DNA of 64,000 nucleotides from Tubulanus polymorphus. Taxonomy: Eukaryota; Nemertea; Palaeonemertea; Tubulaniformes; Tubulanidae. Under the pieces are notes generated by a model, which was not told where the DNA came from, searched no databases, and was given only the letters and a program-made list of their open reading frames with translations. The translations under genes and the position numbers were made by a program. Positions 53,575-64,000 of this stretch are shown in pieces. The first letter of the stretch is position 1, and every line of letters starts with the position of its first letter. The stretch spans positions 12,304,450 through 12,368,449 of the forward strand of contig NC_134026.1 of assembly GCF_964204645.1 (NCBI RefSeq), written 5' to 3'.

Positions 53575-53592
53575 ATTTTTATAAGATATAAA

Positions 53593-54590
53593 TGGAAGTA
53601 GAAGGTGGAGAAGCTTAAGAAATGGGAGAAATGGGAAATAATAATGATGGATTTATACCTGATGAACCACAACCTGATTTTAATGAAACTAATATTGATA
53701 ATGATGATGGATCAGCATATAATTCTAATTTAGCAGATAGTGGTTCTAAAGCCCCTTCAACAGACGAATTTGATAAAAAAACTAAATCGAGAATAAATGC
53801 TGAAAATGAAAATCCAGATCAAGTAAAACAAAATTTAGAATATAATGAATATATTTATAATTTCAAACCTATATTTGAAAGATCTGGATATAGCATAAAT
53901 GATAGAGGTGCCAGATATTTAGTACGAGAATTAAAATCTATAGATGGTGAATATTACTATCATTTGAAAGATGATTATTATATTAACATCACTTATAAAA
54001 ATCAAAACAAAATATTAGCAGAATCAACTTTGAGTAATTTAGAACCATCTAGAATTAAAAGAATAAGTAATAGTAATGAAATAGAAAATGTTACCGACAA
54101 AAAAAATAAATAAAAATAAAAGAGTATTTAAACAAAGAATTAATGATTTATTTGAAACAATCAAAAATAATTTAGAAACAGAAACAACCTCTGAACAGAA
54201 TATAACTTCCAAAACTAGTAAACTTAAATCAAATAAAGTTCCAATTGAAAAACTTTTACCAAATGGGTTACTTGATGCAACAGGTCAAGAATTAGAAGAA
54301 TTAGATATATTTTCTGATAAAGCAATTAGATAAATTATTAGTATAAGACTTGCATCTGATAAAATTGCGCATGATAAAAGTATAAGAGATTTTAAAATAA
54401 GAGCTTTAGAAAAAGATAGAACTGATGAAATTAAAGAAGTAGAACAATTAAAATTAGATAGAGATAATAAAGTTATTGAAGAGATTGAATTTAAAAAAAG
54501 AAATGCATATTTAGAAAAAGAAAGGGATGATTTAGAATATAACATAGAATTTCAGAAAGAAGAAATGAAATCATTATTAAAATCAAATTA
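53593..54590 (+). pseudogene. Acidic coiled-coil protein (copy D)
   Basis: The frames 53622-54113 and 54088-54333 plus a degenerate coiled coil correspond to the copy C gene at 43898. The central block differs strongly (ARYLVRELKSIDGEYYYHLK, ILAESTLSNLEPSRIKRISN), but S-T-L/I after a hydrophobic stretch aligns with LTRSTIERS of copy B. Homology is therefore likely and the domain fast-evolving. Confidence 0.6.
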
Positions 54591-55036
54591 AAACGATTAT
54601 AATATTAATAGATTAAAAGTTATTTTTAAAGATTTATTGATAAAACCAAATTCTGAAATATCATTAAAAGATAGAATAAAATTATTATTTAAACTAGAAG
54701 GTATCACAATTCTTGTAATTCTTGGAATGAGAATGATAGATCAGTGGCCAGAAATTAGAAAACATTTTATGAATGAAAAAATAAAATCATCTGAAAATTG
54801 TAATAATAATCAAATTGATTATTATACCGGTAATACATACGCATTATGGTTAGATTTTAGAACAACTGAAGATAATTCATTACATGGTTCTGGGAAAAAA
54901 CTACAAAAAACAAAAGAGTGAATACAATTATTCATGAAAAAGGAAAAAAGAAGTTTAAATTTCAAAATGCACATTTATATTATATCTGACGCGCAATTAA
55001 ATATTGTAAATTCTTAATTGAATAGTGTTATGTATT
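54591..55036 (+). pseudogene. MCP: Acidic-protein / capsid C-terminus deletion fusion (copy D)
   Basis: IKPNSEISLKDRIKLLFKLE runs directly into GMRMIDQWPEIRKHFMNEK of the capsid C-terminus. The whole hydrophobic domain and about two thirds of the capsid gene are missing. The capsid end contains further stops. Confidence 0.8.
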
Positions 55037-55070
55037 AAAATTTTAATTTTAATAAAAAATTCTATAATAA

Positions 55071-55425
55071 ATGGAAGGAGGAATATATGAAATACAAAGT
55101 CCAAGTAAAATGATATCAGATATATATTATGTAATACCTCATGAAGAATATAGTAAGTATTTTGGAGAATACTTTAATCAATTCAAATATAGAATAAGTA
55201 GAATAATAAAAGTGGTGTTGTTGATATTTTAAGTAATGAAATTGATAATAATGTTATTCCTTCTACATCTGATAATGTTTTACCTTCTACATATAATAAT
55301 GAAATAATATTAAATTATAGTGAAAATAGAAATTATTGTGGTTATTGTAAAGGTGAATTTTCAAACAGTCCATCAAATTGGAATAACCATATGAATACAG
55401 CTGTACATATTACTTATGTATAAAA
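55071..55425 (+). pseudogene. Zinc-finger protein fragment (copy D)
   Basis: It starts ATGGAAGGAGGAATATATGA. It has degenerate NVIPSTS repeats and the finger YCGYCKGEF ... HMNTAVH, then stops at the junction with inverted polymerase sequence. Confidence 0.7.
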
Positions 55426-56930
55426 ACGTTTTTCACAGTAACAACAATGAGTTGCATAATTAAAATCGATTTCATCTTCTTTTGTCATAACTATTTTTTT
55501 ATTTTTGTTTAATAATTGTGCAAAATCACTTTCTTATTTAATTATTTTACTACAAAAATCATTAACTACATCTTCACCTCTAATAGAAATATATTGACTT
55601 TCATATAATTCAGGATAATTTGATTTTATATAAATTCCATAAGCAGCAGCTCTTTGATGAACTTTTTAAATTGTATTTATGATTGGCGGGTCTTATGTCT
55701 ACATTTAATTAATTTCCTTTATCCATTGATTTTAAAAATTGCTTTTGTTATATATTTCTTTTCTATCTTGATCAGTTAATTCTTTATTCAACGATTCAAA
55801 ATCCCCATAAATTACAAATGGAACAATATTTTTAAATTTATGATTAATAAATTTCAACTTACAATCTTTTTTGTTGGCATTATTAATTTGCAAACATCTT
55901 TATTATCACATAATTCTTTATGTTTTAGTAACAAATTTTCTGTCATAAATTTAGGTAAACATTTTCTACATAGAAAAATTTTATTATGATGATTACTTTC
56001 TGTTCTAAAGAATAAATCAATTTGTTTTAACCACATATAATATTCATTTTCATCTTTTCTATAGTATAATAAATCTATAACATTTTCATCATCATAATAT
56101 TCTGTTAAATATAAAGCTTCTAATGTATAATCTTTAATATTTTCACCTTTTGTGTTTGGTAATTGCATTCATTCGAAAACATTAATTCTTAAATTATTAA
56201 CTTTTTCTATTTTAGGAATCATTTTTATAGTTACTGGATATTGATCAATTTTATATAATGTTTCATATTTCCGATAATCTGTTAATCTAAAACGATGCGT
56301 AATATCTTCTGTTGGGTGTAAGCAACTTATAATCGCCCACAGAAAACATTTATTATCATCATTCTGCATATTAATTACTGCATTAGTTTTAAATGGCAAT
56401 TTAATATAAGATGATGCTTTAATATCCTTTTCTGTTGTAAAGTTCGAATCATTATTAAACATTTTATTATTTTTTGATGTTTTATTCCTTTTTGTATTAT
56501 ATATATCTAAATCTAAAAATATAATTTCATTCAATGATAAGCCAGAACCCTCAAAATATCTTTCTTCAATATGTCTTTTGAATTCATTAAATATTTTTTG
56601 CTGATTTTATAAAACTAACTTTTCCAGAAATACTAATTTTTGGATATTCAACATCTGTTACAAAATCTATTATTTTTCCATAATTTCATTATATTTGCTA
56701 TAGTCTTCTATTGTTGCTCCTTTAAAAAATCTAAATAGAATAGCTGCAGGACCAATTTTACTAAGTAGTGTTTCTAAAATTTCAATTGTATCTTTTATTT
56801 CTAGTGAATCAATATAATTTCTAACATTTTCCATGTAGGGTTTATTTGAAATAGATTTAGTTTTTGAAACTGTTTTTGTTTACTTGTTAAAAATTTAATT
56901 CATCAAACAATATTTCTATTTTGAAACAAT
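55426..56930 (-). pseudogene. POLB: DNA polymerase B, N-terminal half (copy D)
   Basis: Fragments in order on the - strand: the IGPAAI region, LPFKTNAVINMQNDDNKCFL, SCLHPTEDITHRFRL, LYYRKDENEYYMWLKQIDLF, CRKCLPKF, and the exonuclease-region remnant. It is cut at the CYYC zinc knuckle. Many stops. It is a distinct subfamily from copies B and C. Confidence 0.85.
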
Positions 56931-56973
56931 TAAATGACGCGGGACCATCAGAACGCGGTCACCTTCCCCCCTG

Positions 56974-57196
56974 TATATAGCAAACACGCTATCAACCGTT
57001 CTCATCAGTTCCTTGCTGCATCGATCTTCCGAGCGCAGCCGGTTGCACAATCACTGTACTACTATATATAGCAAACACGCTGTCGATCGTTCTCGTCAGT
57101 GCCTCGCCGCATCGATCTATCTGAGCACAGCTGGTTGTTACGCGCAATCACTGTATATAGCAAACACACTATCAACCGTTCTTGTCAGTGCCTCGA
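56974..57196. repeat. Minisatellite, about 90-bp period, 2.5 units
   Basis: TATATAGCAAACACGCT-type starts at 56974, 57065 and 57153, each followed by CCGTTCT(C/T)(A/G)TCAGT-like sequence. Non-coding. Confidence 0.8.
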
Positions 57197-57267
57197 TCAA
57201 TTGAATCGTCTAAATAAATCATTTCGGATTCTTAATATATGATTAATTTTATCATCAATTCATTTTT

Positions 57268-57600
57268 TTAATCAACAATTTCTAAATCATGATGCCCGTC
57301 TTCATTCTTCCAATGGTAAATTATTTTAAATCCTTCTAAATCTTTTAATTCCTCTGTAGTCAATGAAACCCATTTATCAGGTACAAATACTTTAAATTCT
57401 CGCGTTGTACTAACATTACAGTAACTTAATTTTGCTGATACTTTCTCTCCATATTTAGTTTTTATCTTTTCTAATTTCAATATTTTATGTTCAATTCTTT
57501 TGTAACATCGACTAACTTTTTTATTTCAAATTGTTTTTTTGCTGGTTTTATTCTGTTATTTATTGTTGCTAATAAATCTCTGGTCTGAACGCCTGATTTA
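57268..57600 (-). pseudogene. Small conserved Polinton protein (copy D, divergent)
   Basis: 70 codons from 57480 (MKLEKIKTKYGEKVSAKLSY, VFVPDKWVSLTTEELKDLEG), with an upstream part (FEIKKLVDVTKELNIKY) in another frame up to about 57560. It aligns with 15727-16080. The break is near 57480. Confidence 0.65.
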
Positions 57601-57652
57601 CCAATTACTAATGTCAAATGCAAATTAACCCCACTACTATGTTGGAGAGTTA

Positions 57653-57871
57653 ATGGAGTACGCTGAAGATGATGAGCCTGTCGTTTTGTATTTTCGGAAA
57701 AGTAAGAAAGTGCCTGGCCATTTCGTAAAACCAAGTGTTGAAGATGTATCATCTGTCAACAATGATGAAATTGTCATGTGTCATCCAAAACCATTATCAG
57801 TTGGTGGTACGAAAAGGGCCTCGGGGATCCTAAAATTTCCTGTCGATTTGGCAAGTTATAATTGCCAATAG
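57653..57871 (+). other. Short open frame resembling a transposon-derived C-terminus
   Basis: 72 codons. The pattern VLYFRKSKKVPGHFVKPSVE and DEIVMCHPKP resembles a C-terminal segment I have seen in uncharacterised transposon-related proteins of invertebrates. No catalytic motif is visible, so the identity is tentative. Confidence 0.25.
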
Positions 57872-58560
57872 TTTAATTACTTATGTGCAAAAGGATTAGG
57901 CCACACAAAGAAATACCAAAGGTTCTCAGATCTTTTTCTGGAGAGTAGCGAGGGCGAGCAAATCTTATTTTAAGCCCACTTGGGACCAACGGGCTATTGT
58001 GTTCACTTTTCGTCCGTCGTCCGACCGTTCGTCCGTAGACGGAATCGAGTTATTTTGGGAAGTTTTGAAGACGCTTCAATGTTATGTCTTGATATTTGGG
58101 TTGCACATGCATCTACCTTAGACACATCTACCGCCATAAAACTTGCCCCGTCAGAATCAAGATGGCCGACTGGCAGCCATTGTTGTTTGCCACATTTACA
58201 CATTTTTTATCTTTTTTAGAGAAATTTTGAAGACGCTTTGATCAATTTTATCACCTTGATCTTTCGTATATATTTGAGTCCTCCAAAGGCCTATCAGCGT
58301 AAGAAAAATTGGGTCGATTGGACTCAAGATGACCGTCCTATGACCTTTTTAGTTCCCAAAAAATGTCAATTTTGGCCGAATTCTGAGTCCTGTTGTTTCC
58401 TACTGGTTTGCCATTTCTCATTGCAATTTGTAATGAGTATTCTTTGGAACGGGATGTTTTATACCCGAGACAGGTATTTCTTATCAACCAATTATGATGC
58501 AATTTGCGGCCATCTTGGTGTCATCAGTACTCATTCGTAGGTGAGAAAAAGTTTTTCCAC
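57872..58560. repeat. Probable dispersed repeat sequence, non-coding
   Basis: It includes CCACTTGGGACCAACGGGCT followed by a TCCGTC-rich stretch (58005-58040). I associate this type with dispersed repeats in mollusc and other lophotrochozoan genomes (memory only). Confidence 0.35.
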
Positions 58561-59010
58561 ATTATATTGATACCTAAGCATATTTCAATACTGCAATCAA
58601 TTGTCAATTAGCTCATAACGTATTCCACGATTATGGTGAGTTTCAAGGTCATTGGGTTTTGCATATGGTCACCAGGGTGCGTTGAATAGTAGAATTACTG
58701 TGTATTTTCATATTAAATTGGTAACGAGGCATATTTTGTTATCACAATCAATTATAAAATCGTAGCAGCTGCCATGTTCTATGATTGGCGTGAGTTTCAA
58801 GGTCATTGGTTTTTGTATATGGTCACCAGGGGGCGTTGAATAGTAGAATAACCTAGTATTTCCATATTAAATTGGTAACAAGGCATATATTATTATCACA
58901 ATCAATTATAAAATCGTAGCTGCTGACATGTACTATGATTGTGGCGAGTTTAAAGGTCTTCAAGGTTTTGGTTTTTGTATGTGGTCTCTAGGGGGCGTTG
59001 AATATTGAAG
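58561..59010. repeat. 154-bp tandem repeat, about 3 units
   Basis: GTGAGTTTCAAGGTCATTGG at 58636 and 58790 and a diverged copy at 58944, spaced exactly 154 bp. Each unit includes TATGGTC(A/T)C(C/T)AGGG and GCGTTGAATA. Confidence 0.9.
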
Positions 59011-59790
59011 TTGTTAGATTGTTGAGCATTAGAAACCACTTCCCGAGAGTGGGCATGGAGCCCCTGGACCCCTAGTTGTTGCTTTTTTTAAATAAAAATT
59101 TTAAATAAAAAGCTTGACGCGGGCGGCATTTGACTTTCTTGAGAAACTAGGGTATTTCGTTGTGTGGCCTAATGCCATAGGTTACCGCCAACAAATCCTT
59201 GCTTGCCAGGGTTTGATTGCCTCTGACCGAAGGTCACGGCAACACAAACTCTGGCTGCAAACCCTACATTGATCTAATAGATCACCACTCAATCTAAGAG
59301 ATTTTTGGGGGAGGGGTTCCCACTCAGGGCCCTCCAGCCCTCTAGCCATTCAAATGAAAGGTAATTGATCGAGCGAACCTTCCGGTAAAAACAACGCAAC
59401 TGACTTGATATACAGAATGGTGGACGCTACCTAACCGCCCCAAGAAATCTCTTAGACCAATGCAGGGTTTGCAGGCACGATTTGTGACTTCAATCAAACC
59501 CTGGCACGTGAAGGTACCACTGACCTTAAAATATGTTATGCAGCCGTGTTAATTGAATAACTTTAATTAACACAGCTGCATAACATATTTTACGTAATAA
59601 TAATAATATATTTTATCCACTGAATATTTAATATATCATTATACATTCAAAAAATGAAGTTAAATGAAATATTAGGGGAGAATATATTAGGGGGAATATA
59701 TAGGGGAGGCTTGAAGAAGCCAGTTAAGACTTATGTCAAACGTACAAGTCCCCCAATACGCAAAGAACCACACTCACCCTCACTCACACA
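59011..59790. other. Intergenic with a 65-bp foldback
   Basis: A near-perfect hairpin lies at 59528-59592 (AAAATATGTTATGCAGC and its complement). The rest shows nothing recognisable. Confidence 0.6.
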
Positions 59791-59793
59791 CAT

Positions 59794-59848
<55 letters not shown>
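59794..59848. repeat. (GCAC)n microsatellite
   Basis: About 13.5 tetranucleotide units, adjoining the 3' end of LINE beta. CR1/L2-type LINEs often end in short tandem repeats, so it may be the LINE tail or a product of it. Confidence 0.95.
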
Positions 59849-60602
59849 TAATAAAGTGATAGATGACAGAAACCATAATGATGAAAAACGACAAATATTA
59901 CAGACACTGAGTAATTGATTGATTAAATAATGTTTTAATTTGACCTTGAATGATAGGGTACTGGTAATATTTTTTAAATATTTAGGTAGATTATTCCAAA
60001 CTGTAGGACAAGATACTTTCACAGAGAATTTCACTATATTGGGTTTAAAATCTATCGATGCGAAATGAGTGGCTTAACTGTGGAAATTGGCACCTTTTTG
60101 AAAATAGGAATTAAAAGAACTAAGTAACTCTGAGTTGATGTAATTATGCATGAATAAGGATAACTGAAACTTGGTAATAGCTTTGAATTTGAGAATTTTG
60201 AGTCTTTTAAAGATAGGCTCGGTATGTTCAAGATGTTCGAGAGTGTAAATTGCTAATAATTCTAATGGCGCGCTTTTGCAATATGATCAACGGCTTAAGG
60301 ATAGTATCATATATGCTAGCCCAATGAGATTACAATATTGAAGGTATGGCTATAGTATAACAAAGCTATAGTACAGGGTAGACAACAATTTTGAGGGAAA
60401 TATCTTTTTCAATCGATCTAAAGTTCCAAGACTTCGGGTAACTTTGCTTAAAACATGTGTTATATGTACATCCCACTTTAATTTATCGTCTATATGAAGT
60501 CCTAAAAAAGTAGTACTATGAACTTGATGAAGGGATACGTTATTTAATTTCATAGACAGATTAAAGGATTGACACTACCAAAAACCATGTAATGACTTTT
60601 TT

Positions 60603-61130
60603 TCAAGTTGAGAGAGAGAGCTTATTGATTTGAAACCATTTAGATAGCTTGTCAAGTTCTTGATTGACTTTGAAAAATAGTCTATTTATGTCGGTGTTAC
60701 TTAAAAAACAGTTCGTGTCATCGGCAAAAAGTGTAAAATGTAATATGTTCGAAGCATTAACACCGTCATTAATATCTAAAATAAAAAGAAGGGGTCCTAA
60801 AATCGAACCGTGAGGAACGCCTACAAAGATATTCAAGGGATTAGAAAAGGTGTTGTTTGTTCTAACAATTTGACGCCGATTAGTCAAATAATCTTTAAAC
60901 AAGTTGAGGGCTATGCCTCGGACACTGTAGTGATATAATTTACCGATAAGAATATCATGATTGAGAGTGTCAGAAGCTTTTGACAAATCTAAGAATAGAC
61001 CAAGGGTAATCTTTTTATTTTCGAGATTATTTGATAAATCGTCAATAACCTCAGTTAGGGCCATAGCTGCAGACCGAAAACCAAATTGGTTGGGCACTAT
61101 AATTTCATGTTTGTCACAAAAGGATATCAA
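60603..61130 (-). pseudogene. LINE beta reverse transcriptase core
   Basis: 175 open codons containing the palm motifs LDLSKASDTLNHDIL and LFADDTNCF, and the GVPHGSILGPLLF block (usually G-V-P-Q-G-S). The frame is broken on both sides. Family resemblance is to CR1/Jockey-type enzymes. Confidence 0.85.
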
Positions 61131-61964
61131 CCTGGAATAAACGATCTTTTCCGAAATTTTTGAAAAACCTGGAAGGACCTAAATAGGGCGATAATTATTA
61201 AAAGAGGACTCTTCTCCGTTTTTAAATAAAGGGCACACTTAAGCTATTTTCAGGTCAGATGGAACGATACCGGTTTGTAAACTACAGTTTAATATATGGG
61301 ACAATGGGAGATTAACAATGTCAATGACCCGCTTGACAAGGTTGGTGCTAACGCCATCAAGACCCGTGCTCACTTTGGAGCGAAAACCCAATACAATATC
61401 ACTAATTTCCTTAGCTGAAGTATGAAAAAAGAAAAAATTATCGTTTACGTGATTTGTGAAACATAGATGATAATCCTCACTAGTGCCAGGAATTTGACTT
61501 GCTAGACTGTCACCAATACTTATAAAATATTCATTGAACTTATCTGCTATGTTTTGCTGCCAATAATGGTCTGGTTGTCAGAAATAAAAAGGTTAGGTAA
61601 TTTTGAGGACGAATTCCTCCCTAATACATTGTTAACTAATGTCCACGTATCTTTCATACCAGCGGCGCGTAATTTTTCAGAATAATATGATGTTTCGACA
61701 CTTCTTATAACTTGAATATTTTCATAAGATCTACATCTAGCATGAACTAGCTCAGAATTAGAGCGCAAAGATTTTTTATACAAACGATATTTTTTGTTGA
61801 TCGATCGAATTATACCGGGTGATATCCATGGTATATTGAACTCCGGAATCTTCGAATTGATGTCCATAAAAGGAAAAGAACTTTCACTACATTTTAAAAG
61901 GTCGATGTTGAATCACCAATTAGATAACAAAGTTTCTTTTCTCCGCTAAGTATATCTGACAAAA

Positions 61965-62271
61965 CAGTGGCGGATTTAGCCTACCGCACTTGCCGCTAAT
62001 GCGGTAGTCAACATTTTTCCTCTAACAACATTTTATTTATTTCATGGATGGACTTGACTTAGCTGATTCCTTGTAAAAAAGTTACCATTTTAAAACAGGA
62101 TTTTTCTCTTCCAAAACCCAGGAATTGTCATCTCAGCCCTTTAAATTTTTCAAAATTATCTGGGGGAGGACCCCCAAACCCCCAGTAGGCACGTGGTGCC
62201 TTCGGCACTCGTATGGCACATCTCGGTTGCCGAAATGCGGTAGTCATATTATGCCTCTGGATCCGCCACTG
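61965..62271. mobile_element. MITE with CAGTGGCGGAT terminal repeats
   Basis: 307 bp. The left end is CAGTGGCGGATTTAGCC; the right end is the complement of CAGTGGCGGATCCAGAGG. Internal GCGGTAGTCA copies are inverted. Termini starting CAGTGGCGG resemble hAT-type ends, but the only flanking direct repeat I see is 5 bp (CAAAA at 61960-61964 and 62272-62276) rather than 8. It is non-coding and sits inside LINE beta. Confidence 0.8.
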
Positions 62272-62749
62272 CAAAATATCAAGCTCATTTTGGAAAGTAA
62301 TTAACTTTTCACGTGGTGGGCGGTAAATTATACCAACGAATGCATTTGAGTTTTTTCCCTGATCACTATAAATAAAGATTCAAAATCAGAGGATAAATCA
62401 GACCGGGGTTTAAAATTAAACTCGTTCTTGATAAGAAGAGACACCACCTCCAGCGTCCATTTATACGAGATTGAAATATACTATTATAATCGATAAGACG
62501 ATACAAGGCAGAGTTATCGTGCATATCATTGGTCCATGTCTCAGTTAACCCAATGATTAATAAACTACCACTGACATATGACAAAAAATCAAAATCGTCG
62601 AAATTTTTATGAACACTTCGAACATTATGAGAGATTATTGTGAGTTGCCCGTGGTCCACGAGAAAATCATCTTTTACGTATAAACAATTGTTGTTTATAC
62701 TGGGTATATCAATAACGTTCTCCATGTAATGTACACTGATTAACACATG

Positions 62750-64000
62750 CTAAATTACATAAGTGAAAATAGACAATATTCATTAAATTTGAAAAAATAT
62801 TAAATCGACACACTCCTTCCTCACAAATGTGAGGAAAAATTAAGAATTCCCTGGCGATCGGGAGAAATATTTAAGTAACTCATATTACTTAACATTTGGT
62901 TTTTTTAAGCTTTCTTGGCTGATGGTGTCGTTGCCGTGAAAGATCTCACTTTGCGTTTATTGCTAGCACCCGGAGTTTTGAAAACTTCGGAATCAATGGA
63001 GCCGTCAATCGCGTCGTGGAAATGTTTGATCAGCGTGAATTTTTAATCTTGAGCATGCAGCAATGTCGTTTGCAGTATTTACTGCGGAGCTGTGATGATA
63101 GCGCCCTCGTTTTAGTAACATGTGGAGCTCACCAAAGTCAACGAAGCCGTTAATCTTTAGATAAAGGATATTATGTTAATAAAAAAAGATTTGTTAGAAA
63201 ATATTTGAATTAAAATTAATTATGCATACGCTCGGGATTATCTTGACGAAAAAATAAAACGTTTTTCCAATCTGCAGATGAATTTTAAACAATTCTCATT
63301 CGCATTGAAAACACCATACATGTCGACCAATATTGTGTAGTATAAAGTTGAATTCGGACTCTCCGCTGTGCCGTGGGTGACTCGCTACGATCTTGTTATT
63401 GATGTGTATGTATGCGTAGAAATTCGTTAAATCATGTATGTGTGTATATATATTGAAGAATGCTGAATTTTTAATGTATAGTATGTAAATAGGATTCCGT
63501 ACCGATTATCGTGTATAATACTCCGAAATCTAAAAGGAAAAAATATTAATTAGAAAAAAATTTAAAAACATGAACATTTTTAAAACAAATACATTATATT
63601 TAGTTAAAGCAGAAAAATATAAATTGAAATGACAGTGACCGATGAACTTTCAATCTCGGTCGTAAGGTGTTTTTACACCTAATGCACGGATATATCTTGA
63701 GGTAATTTCTTTTTTGACCTGCAATTTCTCGCTACAATCATGTAACAACTATTCAGTCCCCCACCTGACTCCAGTGGGTGCGATGAAGATGTAATGGAGC
63801 TTTCCATTGGAAAATAAAGATATAGAAAAAATGCCAATGCGTGGAAAACGTCCTATTGACCTCGGCGTCTTGTTTGCACTACTGCTTGACGTAAAGGTTT
63901 ATAATGAGACGGTCACGTTGTACGGAAGCGGCGATCCGCGCCCTCTCTCATACAGCTGCCTCGCCGATAGAATGATACTCCGAGGGAACGTTGACTGTCG
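62750..64000. other. Right flank, nothing firmly recognised
   Basis: On the - strand, 63042-62907 is open and ends TTPSAKKA with a basic stretch (SNKRKVRSFTA). It could be the end of a LINE beta ORF1, but it is short and lacks a start. The remainder holds no gene, RNA or repeat I can support. Confidence 0.4.

Larger units (their letters stand above)
52635..57600. mobile_element. Polinton copy D: rearranged divergent remnant
   Basis: Rightward gene pieces (tail-anchored protein, acidic protein, capsid C-terminus, zinc-finger protein) run from 52635 to 55425. Leftward pieces of the polymerase N-terminus (56930-55426) and the small conserved protein (57600-57268) follow. In an intact element these lie at the opposite end and in the same orientation as the capsid genes, so copy D is scrambled. 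No terminus is present. Sequence divergence from A-C is greater than among those three. Confidence 0.8.
59850..62746 (-). mobile_element. LINE beta (degraded non-LTR retrotransposon) interrupted by a MITE
   Basis: It is read leftward. Endonuclease start at 62746-62366 (LTIISHNVRSVHKNFDDFDF, IIGLTETWTN), with a frameshift near 62430. A MITE occupies 61965-62271. The inter-domain region is at 61867-61547 (IPWISPGIIRSINKKYRLYK). The reverse transcriptase is at 61130-60603 (PNQFGFRSAAMALTEVIDDL, LFLDLSKASDTLNHDIL, GVPHGSILGPLLFILDIND, LFADDTNCFL). The post-RT part is at 60553-60350 and the C-terminal block at 60034-59860 (PTVWNNLPKYL). In the RT core A-F-D is changed to A-S-D. Inactive. Confidence 0.85.

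Noticed and set aside
59794-59848. Repeat array as a CRISPR-like structure
   Set aside because: It is a simple (GCAC)n microsatellite with no spacers.

Overview
The window is AT-rich animal genomic DNA, probably from a marine invertebrate and perhaps a mollusc. It is almost entirely made of transposable elements. No ordinary host gene was recognised. The host guess rests on three things: a CR1/L2-like LINE whose N-terminus carries a 2A-type peptide (DVELNPGP) and a PHD finger, a BEL/Pao retrotransposon fragment, and dispersed repeats of a kind I associate with lophotrochozoans. It is a judgement, not a proof.

The main content is a cluster of Polintons (Mavericks), large virus-like DNA transposons. 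Copy A (3899-6611, + strand) has lost its polymerase and its right half. Copy B (11078-28708, 17.6 kb) is complete end to end. It has 5'-AG termini, long terminal inverted repeats and a perfect 6-bp target duplication AGCAGT, and it sits inside the PHD-finger codons of LINE alpha (7937-11077 plus 28709-29057). Copy C (34498-52324) lies in the opposite orientation. Its right end and an orphan 24-bp terminus at 30237 share the target duplication CTCTTA and split one tRNA-derived sequence. The transposed unit may therefore be 30237-52324, including 4.2 kb of non-Polinton DNA. Copy D (52635-57600) is a scrambled, more divergent remnant. Fragment E (1105-2207) is a small piece of the capsid region.

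Gene order in copy B is as follows. On the + strand from the left end: protein-primed DNA polymerase B, a small conserved protein, minor capsid (penton-like) protein, four small proteins of which three have membrane segments, a large tail-anchored protein, an acidic protein ending in coiled coil and hydrophobic segments, major capsid protein, and a zinc-finger protein. On the - strand from the right end: a zinc-finger/HNH-tail fusion, a 25-codon ORF, HNH endonuclease, a membrane-associated protein, a short tail-anchored protein, integrase with a chromodomain, and A32-like packaging ATPase. Together these would replicate, package and integrate a linear DNA. I found no adenovirus-type cysteine protease. 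Almost every gene in every copy has at least one frameshift or stop, so all copies look dead, although copy C's capsid gene has a single nonsense codon.

Two features stand out. First, each Polinton terminus is itself a palindrome of about 140-400 bp whose two arms match each other even where copies differ. Second, most genes start directly at a T-run followed by TAAATAAATG-like sequence, resembling viral late promoters. The right flank (57.6-64 kb) holds a 154-bp tandem repeat, a second degraded LINE (beta) interrupted by a MITE, a (GCAC)n tract and sequence with no recognisable feature.
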